64,000 bases of DNA from the NCBI GenBank assembly GCA_964036315.1, contig OZ038517.1, positions 54,431,788 through 54,495,787 on the forward strand, in the 5' to 3' direction. The notes under the pieces were generated by a model. That model was not told where the DNA came from and made no database searches. It saw only the letters and a list, made by a program, of their open reading frames with translations. Both the position numbers and the translations under genes were made by a program. Source of the DNA: Acanthosepion esculentum. Lineage: Eukaryota; Mollusca; Cephalopoda; Sepiida; Sepiidae. This document shows positions 29,979 to 43,900 of this stretch, one piece after another (position 1 is the stretch's first letter; every line of letters begins with the position of its first letter).

Positions 29979-32900
29979 CTGAAAAAAAAGTGTCCAGAAT
30001 ATGAGGCCAGATGCATAGGTGCAAAATGAAAAATTTTATAAATAGCCATGAACAAACAACAATTTTATTTTTATTTGCTGAATACAAACAAGTTGATAGC
30101 ATCTTGTATGGAATGTCATATTTGCAACAAAAACAAGAAACTGGTGTCACCGTATTGTAGACACTTATTTTTTTATTTATAATTCATTAAAAAAATCTCT
30201 TCCTCAAAGTTCTGAAGACAGAAAGATATCTTCATTACATTAGATATCAAAAGCCATTTGTCGATATAAGAAAAAAGAAATATAGAAAAAAATTAACAAA
30301 ATAAAATTATAAACAAATTTGAAATGTTTATTTTATTTCTATTCAAATGTATATTGTCATCTTTGTTGATAATAATCACAATGTTTCAGCTATAGTACAT
30401 TTTGGTCATCTTCAGGTGTCTGTTGATCCAGTAACCCTTCCTTTATTCAATCAGAGATTTGGGGGTGAGTGGCTAGAGACCTTGTCCTGCTGTCCATGTC
30501 TAGGGATATCACATCTCATTATTATTTTTGTATGGCTCAGTTATTGCCGAGTCTGCCAGTACTACCTGGCCCAGGGATTGAACTCACCCAAATTCATGAA
30601 TGAACTCTTTAATCCACTAGGCTAAGGGTTCTCAATAAGGAAGGATCCCCACTTTTGGGAGGGAATCAGGGCTTCACAGAGGTGGGGGTGTCTTTTACTT
30701 TTTTGTTATTTATTTACAGAATTTGAAGCCCTTGACAGTAATCTTCAGAGTAAAATCGATTCAAATACCTTAAATTTTTATCAAACTTTTTGTTTATCGA
30801 ATTACAATACCTTGGCATTCTATTGAAGTATTCTTCAGTTTATTTAATAATTAGTTATGAAGTAAAACAACTTACTGTACATATATTAAAGTTTGAAAAC
30901 CCTCAACATTGCTATTAAATTTGTAAAACTTCTCTATAGAATTAATAATCCATGTAAATGTATATGTACTTATATGGAAAAGAATGAAGGTGTTCAATAA
31001 TATGTACATATTATTTGAAATGCACCTTTTGGGTCAGACAATCTTTGAAAGTCGGGGTATGATATTCTGACTTTTGGTGAAAAGAGTGCATCGTGCAAAA
31101 AAAAAAAAAAAAACGTCGAGAACCACAGCTATCCAGGCTCTTGTCTTGTGGGGAAAGCAGTCTGAATGTGAATAATGTGAATAATGACAACTCCAGAAAT
31201 TCAAAGAGAAACTTGGAAATACTTACTGCTTGAATTCCCGCATAATGTTCCGATGGATTTTATTGCAAAAGTCTTCAACACTACTTTTACCATCCTTCAA
31301 CACAACTGGAGCACTGTAATCAGGCAGCTGTCCTTTGGGTTTTGTATAACTAAGGAAGAAAAGAAAACCATATTACAGTCGAGATAAGGAAAAAGAAAGG
31401 AGAAAAGGACAGGTAAAGGAAAAGAAAAAGGGTGGGTGAGGAGGGGGGGGGGGTCTAAATCTGAGTAAATCTACCTAACCAGTCAGGGAAAGATTCATAT
31501 TTGCATTGGGCATTTTTTCAAAAGTTAAAGGAAATGAAGAGGAGGGAGAATGATGGGAAAAATACAATTTGGGTACATTTACGTGTAGAGTATCCGAGTT
31601 TTGTTTATTTAATTTTTTTTGCCAATGTGCAAGGGACCAGTGAGCATAGCTTTCTAATCCAGTGAGGGGATGTCTCGGGGGGGGGGGGTCTCTCTTTCTT
31701 TCTTTCTTTCTTTCTTTTTTTGGAGATATATCCTACAGGGTGCGACGGATAAATTGTTGTCTAAATTACACAAAAATGAAAATAACGCTGACATCTCATT
31801 TTAACAGATATATTTAATATTTAGCAAAATTACACAAAAATATCATGAAATACGAAACAGTAAATTTTTTTCAATAAAATCACCATTGGTTTCAACCACA
31901 GCCCTCAGACAACTTTGGAATCTCCCGCAACACTTCTGAACGGTCTCTTTGTTTAAGTTGGTAAATGCTTCCATAATCTTTGTCTTCATCTTTGGTGTTA
32001 CAAAGAGTTTTGTTGGTCTCTTGCTCTACTGCGCCCAAAACATAATAATCAAGGGGATTGCAGTCTAGAGAGTTAGGTGGCCAGGTGTAAGGGGTGATGT
32101 GGTTGCAGTAATTGTCTGACAGCCATGACTGGGCTCTCCTGCTTGTGTGGCATGGTGCAGAGTCCTGTTGCCAGACATAGGGTCTTCCAGCAGCCGCCCT
32201 CTTGATCCAGAGCAGCACTATCTCCTCAAGGCACTTGAGGTAGGCCTGCATGTTGAGTCTAAGGCCCTGAGAAGATGAATGGAGGCATAACATTGATATC
32301 ACCAGCGATCACACCAAACACCTTCATAATCACTATTAGACTCATCCAACTCTTTCTGAATCTTCTTCACTCTTCTCAGATTGACACTCAAACACTCTGA
32401 AATGTTCATATTGGAGCTTCCGACATGAATGCCAAGCAGTACAGCATGCCATTTCCAAATTTCTAGTGGAGTGAATTGCATTATGTAGCACCTTTTCTCA
32501 CAGATGGTGCTCAACTGACCCTACTATGCTGTGCAGTTAACAAAATCAAAAACAAACAACTTGCATGTGTGAAATTAAGAATATACAATGGCGTCAATTT
32601 ACCCATCGTACATTGTATTTCAGGGTCATTTTGAGGCTATCTGTACTAACCCTGAGAACATGATGTCTTATTTATTCTAAGGCCAGTCAGGGTCCAGTAC
32701 CATATTTGTGCTATATAATTATATGATAATGATCCAAGAAAATATTTATACATTCATAGGTATTATTCGTTGCGTCGTCTTTTTTTATTCTATATTGATT
32801 TTGTAAACAATATTGCAATATAAATTCTAAAAAGTATTAAATCAATTAGCAATACCTTCTGATGCAGATATAAACATAGGTATATATAAGTAATAAAATT

Positions 32901-35900
32901 AAAAATTATAATGTATAAAGTAGGTTAAAAAAATTATATATTTTAGTTATATTAAACCCTAATGAATAAATATGTTAAAGTAAAAAAAAAAACATCTTCA
33001 TGATGGGTTGTCAGACATAACATTTTCAGTTCACTGTTTTCATTAGTTGTATATAGCAATGACTTTTAATACAAGTGACTAATTGAAAATGTAACCATTA
33101 TAAATATGAAACCAAAATGGAAATGTTGAGAAAAAAAAAAAAAAATCAAGTCTGATATCCAGGTAGTCTCCCATGGCAGGAATGTGACTACTGGTTCTTT
33201 TTATCCTAGAAACTCTCCACATACCAGCAGACGATGGCTCATGTACTGGTGCCAGTATGCATATCACACTCTGAGTAGCACTGGTGTAAAGAAGAATGTC
33301 TGTATTATGAGGTGTATGCTATACCAAGTCATTCCTGAATGGCTTTATAGATAGGAGGTGCTGAAAAGCCCTAGACTGAAACAAGGAAAAAAATTGATAT
33401 TTGGTTAGATTTTGGGAAGTGAATTTGACCAACAACTTTTCAGTGTCCCCTAATAAATGGCATCCAGCTCCAAAATGCTACAGCCTTACCCCTGTAACTA
33501 TCTGTGCTGATTGGTCAAAGTTGCCATAGAGACTATAACACAAAGTATTTAAAACCAATGTTTTTCAACCTTTTTTTTACTTCAGGTGATAAACAATAGT
33601 TTAGCAGATATATTTTTAGGGGGAATGGTATCTCTGTTTGGATTTCCTGGGGTTGACCTTTGAGGTCAGATGGGAGACAAAACAAGGAAGTCAATTTTGA
33701 TTGGCTGAGCAAGCATCGGAACACTAGATAGAGAAAGGATTTCAGTGAGTCAAGTCTTAACTGTCAAACAATGTAGACATGTTTACTTTTATGTTTGAAA
33801 TGGCTTTCCAGTGGAGGGAGAGCAACCCCACTGGCTTAGATAGATGTATATGTTGACATTAATAAAGTAGTTAAGTTTAAAATTCCCTGTGTTGAAGTTC
33901 TCTTTGATCTCTGGACTCAAAACAACTCGTGATCATCAGCCATGAAAGAATGCAACTTTATTATTAATGAATTGACCCAGTTGCCCAAGACGTTCCAGCA
34001 TGAGTGGGCTATACAACAGAGAGTGCATTTGTAGAACTAAAACTCTGGGGTGCACTGTAAATTTTAATAAGGAAAAATTAGTCATGAGATTTGTAAATAG
34101 GAAAGATGTCTCTTGAAATACACATTTATTTTTAAGACATTACATTGTATATTTAAGTATGTTTGTGCGAAACCTGTCTCTCATATGCTTTGGCAATTTT
34201 TGGAAAGTTTGGCTTTATATGAGATATGTACATTCTCATTAGCATTCCCAAAAAGGATTAGCAGTACAGTTATCATTTAAAGTGTTTTTATGAAGAATCT
34301 GCTACTTCTTTTTTTTAGAGACCAATAATGTCTGATTTAAATCCCTTGAGGAAGGCAAAAGGGAAAGGATTATCTGCTCCTTTTTAAAGATTAAGGAATT
34401 TAGTATCCAGCTTAAAATATCAAATGACAAAGACTTCGACATGGAAGCCATGTGCTTGAAATCTCTTTTTAAAAATAAAGATTTTTTTAAAAAATATAAA
34501 AATAATTCATAAATTGCTCTTCTGTTAACTTGGACCACACCTGGCTACCTATCAGGGCAAATTAGTGTGCCTGAGCACACCAGCTGAGAAATGCTGGGTT
34601 AAACTATTATATGAAATTAGATAAAAAAGAAGTTACACGATCAATGGGAGGTACACTCAAGCAAACCAGAACACTTAAAGTGATAAAAGAGATGAAATGT
34701 TAAATCCAATATATAAAATTGGGGAGAGTTAAACAGATGAAATTAGTTAAAAAAAGGAAAAAAAGACAACAGCAAGGTGGATGAGGGAAACACCCAAGTA
34801 AACCCAACATACAGGTTTTTTTCAGTCACTAGGGTAAAAAATATGAACATTTACCACTTATCTACACCAATAATAATAATAAATAATAAAAAAAAACAGC
34901 TTGAACTATTCAAACCAAAAACAAAATGTTTCCATTAAACCAAACACCTTAGCAGCAATAATGGAGTTAATGGTGTTGAAAGTGAAATGTGTAAAACAAA
35001 TTAAAATTCCAGTCAATTCTTTATTTTGTTTACTTGGGAAAGGCACAAATCCATTTTCATTAAATAGCAGGGTAGACTGTACTCTCAAAACTTAGATGGC
35101 AACCAGTGAATGAATTGGAAACCGACCTGAAGTGGGATAAGCTCCATGATAAGCATCATGGAGTACACCCTTGCACAGGAATGAGCTTGACCCTCACTAG
35201 ACACACCACATATAGCCTTGCACTTATTACAATTCTGCTTGTCCCTCCCTCAGTTAGCAAGACCATTACACCCTGCCAATACTTCATAAATAATGAATTA
35301 TTCTGTTTACTCCACTTGGTTTAAGTGAGAAAAAGAAAGAAAGGGAAGATAGAAGAGGCGATAACATGCATGTGTTTAACATCAGTTTCAATGAAATGGA
35401 AAAAGTTGTCAGTTTAAAATCTTTCCATTTGTACCCCCTTACTTCTTAAAATAATGACCAGCATTCATATTTATGATTGTTATTGCAATATGTTGTTAAA
35501 GTTGCTTAGCTCAAATATTTAATGATGTGACGGGAATTTCTACGGATATTTTGTCGTCGCAGAAATCACCTTGAGCTCACTCAATCATTAACTTAAGAAT
35601 TAAGATTTATCAGAAAATTCAAATAGGAAAATTGTGAAATTTTCACGGGTCTTTCTATTATTAATAAATGTCACTATCTCTGTCCCATAATAGTTGTTAA
35701 AGCCGCAGAGACATTTTATAAGCTAAATGTACCAAATATTATGGGACAGCGGTAGGAATATTTATCATACTGCTTGGCGATTCTGATGGTTGGATATCTC
35801 CCCACCAACATGTCACTGGACAACACAATCTTCCTATTTCCATATTATGCTCAGTTTAGTAAATACTGATAAGCATTTTGAAAGAGAGGATTGTTGAGCA

Positions 35901-38900
35901 AATATCTGTCAATGATTCAGGCTATGACCCATTGTAGGCGGCCTTAACGCATGCATATGTACATAAAGTAAAATATACTTACATCCTCACCAATTGCAAA
36001 TAATCCCAAAGTTTTTCTAAGAGGTCATCAAAGTTCCATTTGTGATGAGCCGACAAAGGAACACAATGAGGGATCCTGTAGATAATGTCCAGTTCCTGAA
36101 GACAAGAAGAAAAACAGGTGAATTGATGACAGAATCGGACACAGTGCAATGCTGGTGATGACAGAATCGGACACAATGCTGGAGACTCATTTCACTTATA
36201 TACGGCTGTGTTTTCAAAGGTGAAACAGAGCTTCAAACAGGAAAAAGAAAAACAATCATTAACACTTGAAAACAAGGTTTTTATTGTTAAATACAATACA
36301 AAGTCTTAATAAATGAAAAAAAATAATAATACACTTACTATGGGTAAATATGTAGCTCTATTTATTATTAAACATTATATTTATTTTCATCTACTGGCCT
36401 GAATATTCAAGAAATCTTATTAAAGAAGAAAAATATGCAATCTCTGGCAGATTAATTTTCCTTCAATAAGTTTTTTCAAGCATTCAGCCCGGTAAGTGAA
36501 AATAAATAAAGATACTGTTTAATAAAATAAACAAAGTCTCCACTAAAAGTAACGCTTGTCGGATTATTAAATAAAAAAAGTCCATTATTTCTTTAGAATG
36601 TAGCTGCATATAAGAAATGAGCAAAAACTGTATCACCAAAACACTCGGCTGCTGTCAGCTACATTGAAAAATTGTAAATAATGTGTGATGCTGATGTAGC
36701 CATTCAACAAACAAATGGTGCCCGATTCAAAACCGTATTGTATTAAAGAGGTTGGATTGTACACAAGATCTCTTTTCAAATATGGAATTAACTCAGATTA
36801 ATCTCACAGATTGGAGATGGTTTAACCTGTTGGCACGAACAATGAAATTAAGACAATAAAACCTGACATGATAAAAAAGGACAAAAGGGAATTGTAGCTG
36901 CAGCAGTTGGCAATCTGGAAAGAATAAAGGAACTGAAAATATACTACCATATACACTTGTGTATACTGCAAGTTTTTATAATGAGATTTTACACAGAGAG
37001 GGCCACTATACACAGGCAATTTTTTGGAAGGGGTTAAAAATCATACAATTTCAGTGACTGGTTGCACTACACACATGTAATTTTTTATTTTCTCGGGGGA
37101 ACACATACATATTTGGTAAGTATAACCTACCTGGTAGGTCTACATGTTCATGGTCGCTTCAGCTAATCTTAATGGTAAAAAAGTTACCACAGTCAGGCAT
37201 GAACCCAAACAAAAGTATGGTATCTAAATCTATTCAACAGGGGCAAAAGCCTTTACCCTTCTAATCAAACAACAGTGGAATACAATGATGGAATACAACA
37301 ATATTCAAGATATTTCACCGTATATACCCGTGTATAGTGCTAGTTTTCTTGATCAGTCTTTTACATAAACACCTTGCATTATACACGAGTAAATTTTTTG
37401 AAGTGGCTAAAAATCATGCATTTTCTGTGACTCTAATCTACCTGGTAGGCATACATTCTCATGGTACCTTCAGCTAACCTTAACAGTACAGGTAAGCTCC
37501 TTTAGTCTGTCTCCCATAACCCAGATACTTTTTTTCTGTTGCTACATGAACAGAAGAACGTCATTCACCAGGTGTGCCTCTTAAAATCTACAAGTCCCTT
37601 ACATAAATAAAGAATTAATAACGCTCCCCCCTTTCTCCAATTTGTGTTGATCTCCATTCGCACGTGTTTACATCACTGAGGTATTGCTTTTCCAATGGCA
37701 CCCATTTTGTCTGAGATATATATATATATATATTTGAGTTGTGTTCCTTATTCTGTCTTCGTTCATTTATTTATTTTATTATATTCTTTACATTTACTGG
37801 TAATATTTCATCTTGTAATTCTCCATTACATATTCTTAAAATATTTTGACAAGATGCATTGCAACATACAGTAAAGGATTGATTACATTGGATGAAATAG
37901 TAAATGAATTTCCATTCTACTGTCTTTATTTACGATAGTAATATTATCAAATTAAGTAGAATTATAAAAGCATATCCTACTGTGTATTACAGTACATGCT
38001 AAAGAAGAAATTATTTAAGATACCAAAAAGGAAATAGTTTTTTTATTGAACATTTATTAACTATATACAAGAATAAATTATTTACAACAAAGAAAATAAT
38101 TTGCAATCAGGCATGAATGAAAACAAAAGTACAGTTTCTAAATTATTTGTAAGTAAATGCTGAGTTCTCAGTGAGATTTCAACTCTTGTCCCTTTTGTTT
38201 CAGCTAATTAAACTGTAAGAGCCAAACAAGTCTGCACAAGATCAAATCTAGCTCATAAACACAACCCTCATCCCTTACTGAGTATCCTTTGTTGACTACT
38301 TACTGCTGGGAATTTATGAAATAAAAGGGGGGAGGGAATCAAATAAAGTTTTTTTAAAAAGAAATTAAAAAAATTATTTAAATTAATAAGAATTACAACT
38401 GTTAATAATAATGTTAGAGAAAAAAAAAATATTGTTATACAAATTTGTTTTGCCTACAGTTCTGCTGTTCCTAAAAGTATTTCTATGACTTCCTCTTAAA
38501 AAAATAAGAGAATAATTTAATGAGAGGATACTAAAAATTGCATTTTGCAATCAGCCAAGTCAATTTTCTGATTAAGAAGTGTCTATGACTTGACTGTAGA
38601 CATTGATGAACCAGATGATTGTGTTAAGAAGCAATCATAGTCATGACCATTCTGATTAATGACAGTGGAGTGGTTTTTGAATTCAGATTTCTTTCTCTTC
38701 TAGTTACTTTCTAAATCCAAGGCCTTCTCACTCCTGTTGGAGGAACCCTCCACCCAATTAACCATGTCTTCAAGGGTTTAGCCTCACCACATTTGACCAA
38801 TTGTGGGATGGTGAGGTTATTTAACCCATAGTTGAGGTCGATGTCTGCTGACTCTGAGGAGTTCATCTGCCCTTTAATAGCACTTATTTTTTGTGCTGCT

Positions 38901-40890
38901 GGGGTTCCACTTAGCCAGTTTAGTTGCTGACCACACAGGTTTTGAATTCAGAGTTGTTGTTCTCCTAAGCCAGTTGCCACCCAAAGCTATAGGACACTGT
39001 TCTGCTATTTATCCATAGATGGGGGGAAAGAGATGGATTCATACCTTTCTCAAGAGTATTTGCATGTAAGGGAATGCCATGAACTTGGCCCTCAGATTCC
39101 TTAATGCATTACTGTTAACCTGCCAAGGTTACATACCTCAGTTTACCCTATTGGGGAAGTAAATTCATGTTTTCAGCAAGAGAATTAGCGCAATGTGAAT
39201 TTAAACGTGGCCAACCATCATGCCCACCCCTTGTACATCCCAAGAATTTTACCTCAACAGAAATCTGGTCAATTTTGTTTAGAATGTAGATGCAAGGAAT
39301 GTAGACTCTGTTTCCTTCTACAACATCAATAAGGTCTTCAGCAGTGGCATCATAACGCAATACAATATCCGCATTGTGGATACGGTATTCTCCAAGAATC
39401 GTTTTCACAGTATCCAGATCCAACTCGGACTGGGCAGTCTGGAAAGAAAGAAAACAATGAATACACGTTCAAATTGCAAATAAGATTACATCATATTATA
39501 TAAAACTAGATATACATGTAACCATTGATATCAGGTGTAGGATTTATAAAAGAAATGCACCAAAACCCTTGCTGCAAGTGGCACAGCATCTGATGATTGC
39601 AAATGCTAAAAGCTTCTGAGACAATTTAAACAGGTGCCAACATTTGAATTGTACAATTACAGTGTGAACAGAAAAATTGAATATAAGAAGAATGGAAAAT
39701 GCTTATCATTTAATAAGTATCTATGTTTTGCTTGAAAACGCAAGCAAAATATTAGCCTTATTGTGAGGTGTGTAGATATTTTATTTTGTCCCACAAAAAA
39801 TGTTGGCGGACTCATGTGAATCCGGGTAAAAATAAGATTACAAAACGAACGCTACTTAATGTATGTTATTAACAAAAGGAAATACATGTGTACACAAGTG
39901 AAATTCAAGGAAAAAGCATTAAAACTAGCTATAAAAATGTGCTTGTGTGTATGAATTAAGCATGTGTGATCCATGTGTATATGTGAAAGAGTTCAGTCAA
40001 CAGAGGACCAAGGAAGCAAATGCACCCAGTGGTAGCATTCCTTATCTATGTTGGACTACATCAAGAAGCTTGAGGGGATATGTTTGCCTTTTTATAGACT
40101 TAAAGAACCCCTCCTAATGGGCGTTTTTTGGCAAAACCACATGGAGTAACCCACAACCTCAAAGGCAGGCCTAGTGTTTACAAAATGTAGATAAGAACTT
40201 GTGATATCCTAGTCTTGGTGAAAAATAGTTCCTGTCGTGTTTATGGGGAATGACCGAAAGAAAACTGAGTGAACAGGAATTAATACAAATATTACTGACA
40301 GAATATTCTTCAGAAAAAAAAAAAAAATTTGTAAATTTCCTGTTGTCCTTAATTTTGTATGTAAAAAAAAGTTTCTTGCAGGTTTCTGCTCAGACATTAA
40401 TGTATCTGATTTCTTATTATTCAGTTAGACATTACTGAGGGGAGAGAGTTTGTTGAGGTGAATCAATGGAAGACAAATAACATACTGAGGGGAGTTTAAC
40501 AAAAGCTGGAGGTATTTCAAATGTATTAGATCATTCCAAAAGAAGTTTAGAAAATTCAAAACAAAATTTTACATGCTCACAAACAAAAAAAAAACAAAAA
40601 AAAATTTATTAGTCAAGTACATAATGCTCATTGTTTATAACAACTGTCTCGTATCGTTCTACAAGTTTGTTGATGTAATTTTTTGAAAAGTAGTGAGGTA
40701 GTTTTTGACTAACTGTACAGAGACAAATTTTTGGTCATTTTATCATTGTTCTGTAGAGACTGGAACAAATGAAAATCAAAAGGAACCAAATCAGGAGAAT
40801 ATGGTGGTTGTTGGCGGGTGGGGTCCCATTTCCACTCTTTAAGCTTCTGCAAGGTCTGGTCTATGTGGACAATTTTGCTGTTACACACGC

Positions 40891-40925
<35 letters not shown>

Positions 40926-43900
40926 ATGTTACAAAATACAGAGAGATTTTTTTTAATTAAAAATCTCAAAATTTGAATGTAAAAAAAAAAAAAAGGATTT
41001 AAAATCTGCCAAGAAAAAAGAAAAGAAAAAGAAAACAAATAAAACAGGATTTTTAAAAAAAGTTCTTAAAAAAAAAAAAAAAGGCCAAAGAAGAAAGAAA
41101 ATAATTTTTAAAATAAAGTTTGTCCTTAAAAAAAATTGACAAGGATTGAAATTTTTTATGAAATTATTTCCTTAAATAAAATCTGCAAAGGGGGGGAGGG
41201 GGCGAATAAAGTTAGTTCCTTAAAAAAAAAAAACTGCCTAGGAAAAAACGTAAAAAAAAAAGAATCTTTTTAAATAAAGTTAGTTCTTTAAAAAAATAAG
41301 CAAAGAGTGGATAATAAAATCAAGTAGATTTTTAAATAAAATTAATTTTTTAAATAAAATTTGCTAAAAAAAAAAAAAGAAAAAGAAAAGAAATCATGAA
41401 ACTGAGTAGAGATTCATATAAGTGAACTATTTTATTCTATTTCCAATAGTTATATAGAAACTCCTTCAAACACAAATCTAGTGATGCTGACAAAGTTAAC
41501 CTGGCAGTTCAAATAGAAAAGGACCTCCAATCGGTTGTGAACTGGGGCAAGAAATGGATGGTTAACATTAACGCCTCTAAAACAAAACTGCTCTCTATTA
41601 ACCACCACAAGGATCCATCCCTGCATCCCATTAGAATGTCTGAAGACCAACTTCTCGAGAGCTCCTCTCTGCGGCTGCTCGGTCTCACGCTGTCCGCTGA
41701 TCTGAATCTGAGATGGAACAAATACATCAAGTCAATTGCTTCATCCACCACAAGGAAAGTTGGCTCCCTGTGCCGAGCCAGGAAATTTTTCTCCCCGGAA
41801 TCGATCCTCCAAATCTATAAATCAACCATTCGCCCTTGCATGAAGTATTGCTGCCATATATGGTCTGGAGCCCCTGCTGTTTACCTCAGGGTTCTTGATA
41901 AGATCCAGAGACGGATATGCAATGTAATTGGCCCTGATCTGTCATCTTGTCTGCAGTCGCTCTCTCACAGACGTGACGTTGCCTCGCTCTGTCTTTTTTA
42001 CAAATACTTTCACGGTAATTGCTCCAAGGAGCTGCTTTCGCTGGTTCCTAGGCCTCATGAATTTAAACGTCCTACGAGGCTGGCATCCCGTTCCCACCCC
42101 TTCACCGTTGAAACTGTTAGATGTAGACATCTCTTCTACTCCAATAACTTCATGTCTCGCACATCTCGCCTGTGGAACTCCCTTCCTTATTCCTGTTTCC
42201 CTGACAAATACAATCTCCAACTATTTAAGTGTAACATCAATCGACATCTCCAGTTGCCTTGATCTATCCACTTCCCTTCTCCACAACCTTTCACCTTTCA
42301 TTCATATCGGCTCTCGCTCCAAATCTTCTGTAACCCCCTTGTCTTGATCGATCCACTATCTTTCTCCACATCCTCTCCTTTACCACTCCTATCTGCTCTT
42401 CCTCCAAACCTTCTGTAACCCCTTGCGTGCTAGTGGCCTCCAGCCTTGCTTGGGGTGATAAGCTTAAAAAAAAAATGCTGAAGTGACCTTGAAAAGGAAA
42501 TCAGTTTTGATTCACTCTAAGAGTGAAATACACAGCCTTTCTCCTATATGAATAATGAAAGAGGAAAGCATAAATATCCCCATTTTCTGACAATAAACTT
42601 TTACTCACAGTAGAAGTAAGGTTAATGCCGCCTTTATCTTTTCGTCGAAAGTGAATGTTGGGTGGATTTTTGTTGAGCCGAATACCGAAACCTTCCAATT
42701 CATATTCTATAAGTTTTTTATGTTGTAGTGGCTTTAGGACGTCAAGCACAATAAAGATGAGACTGCAGGTGCGGGCAACTGAAATATAAATGCAGACCAA
42801 TCAAATCAAACACACAAGAAACAGTTTTTTATACTCGTTTCCTGTTGACTTCAAAGACAGATCTAAAAATATTTTATCTGGGTTGATCTATAAAATCAAA
42901 TTTGGACACTAAGAGAAAAATTAATTTATTTTAAAACCCTAAAAAATCAGATAATATACAAGATTTTATTCAAAACTTAAATAGTATTAGCTTTTAAAGC
43001 TTTCTTAAATTTTGTAGAAATATTTTTAGTTCTGTCCTTGAATTAAAATATATATGCATCCGTGTACATACCCACACAATTTGAATGAAATTGTAATGGA
43101 CATCTGTGTCACAAGGACTAATTTCCCTTTCAATCTGACAACAACTGCTGAGTAACAGGAAAAGAGTATAAAAATGTGCTGCCTTTGCAGTTGTTTTTAT
43201 GAAGACTCCTGTACTTAAACTGAATATATTTTCTAATAAATGTAGTATGTTAAACAGACAAACAATTTAGATTTGAAATTTGATCTTCTCGACATCAGCA
43301 AATTGACAGTATACCAAACTAGCCAACACGTCTTTACTGCATGAATAAGAGAAGGTAGTAGGCCATCTTGACACTTTTGTGGCACAGACCATGAGGACAG
43401 GGCAAAATTTACTTACCTGCTTGTACATTTATGGAACCTCAATTTAAACAAGACCCTTACATATCTCCCTTTGTGGGGAGACAAATAACCATGAACATCC
43501 CAATACATTTTATGACCTTTTATTGCAGAAGGTTTAAATTGCACAGTTGTTAATATCAAGGAGATAGAAATTTTGTTTTTTTTAACAACCACAATTCTTT
43601 TTCAGATTAGTACAAATAAATAACACTTCATGTAGAACAACATTAATGACATTGTGTAAAATGATATAAAAGAAACAGATTCTTGTTGGGGAATTTAAAA
43701 AAAACTAAACCTTTTTACAAATTAGCTTATGTGTGAGAACTTTACTAGAAATAAGTTAACTGCTCGAATTTTGTTTTCGTATTACAAGTTAGGTACTTTG
43801 ACAACATTTTATGTATTTTTTACTTTGTCTTAAGAAATACATGCATGAAATACATTGAAATAATTTACATATCTTTGGAGTTGAAATTTTGGTTTTATTT

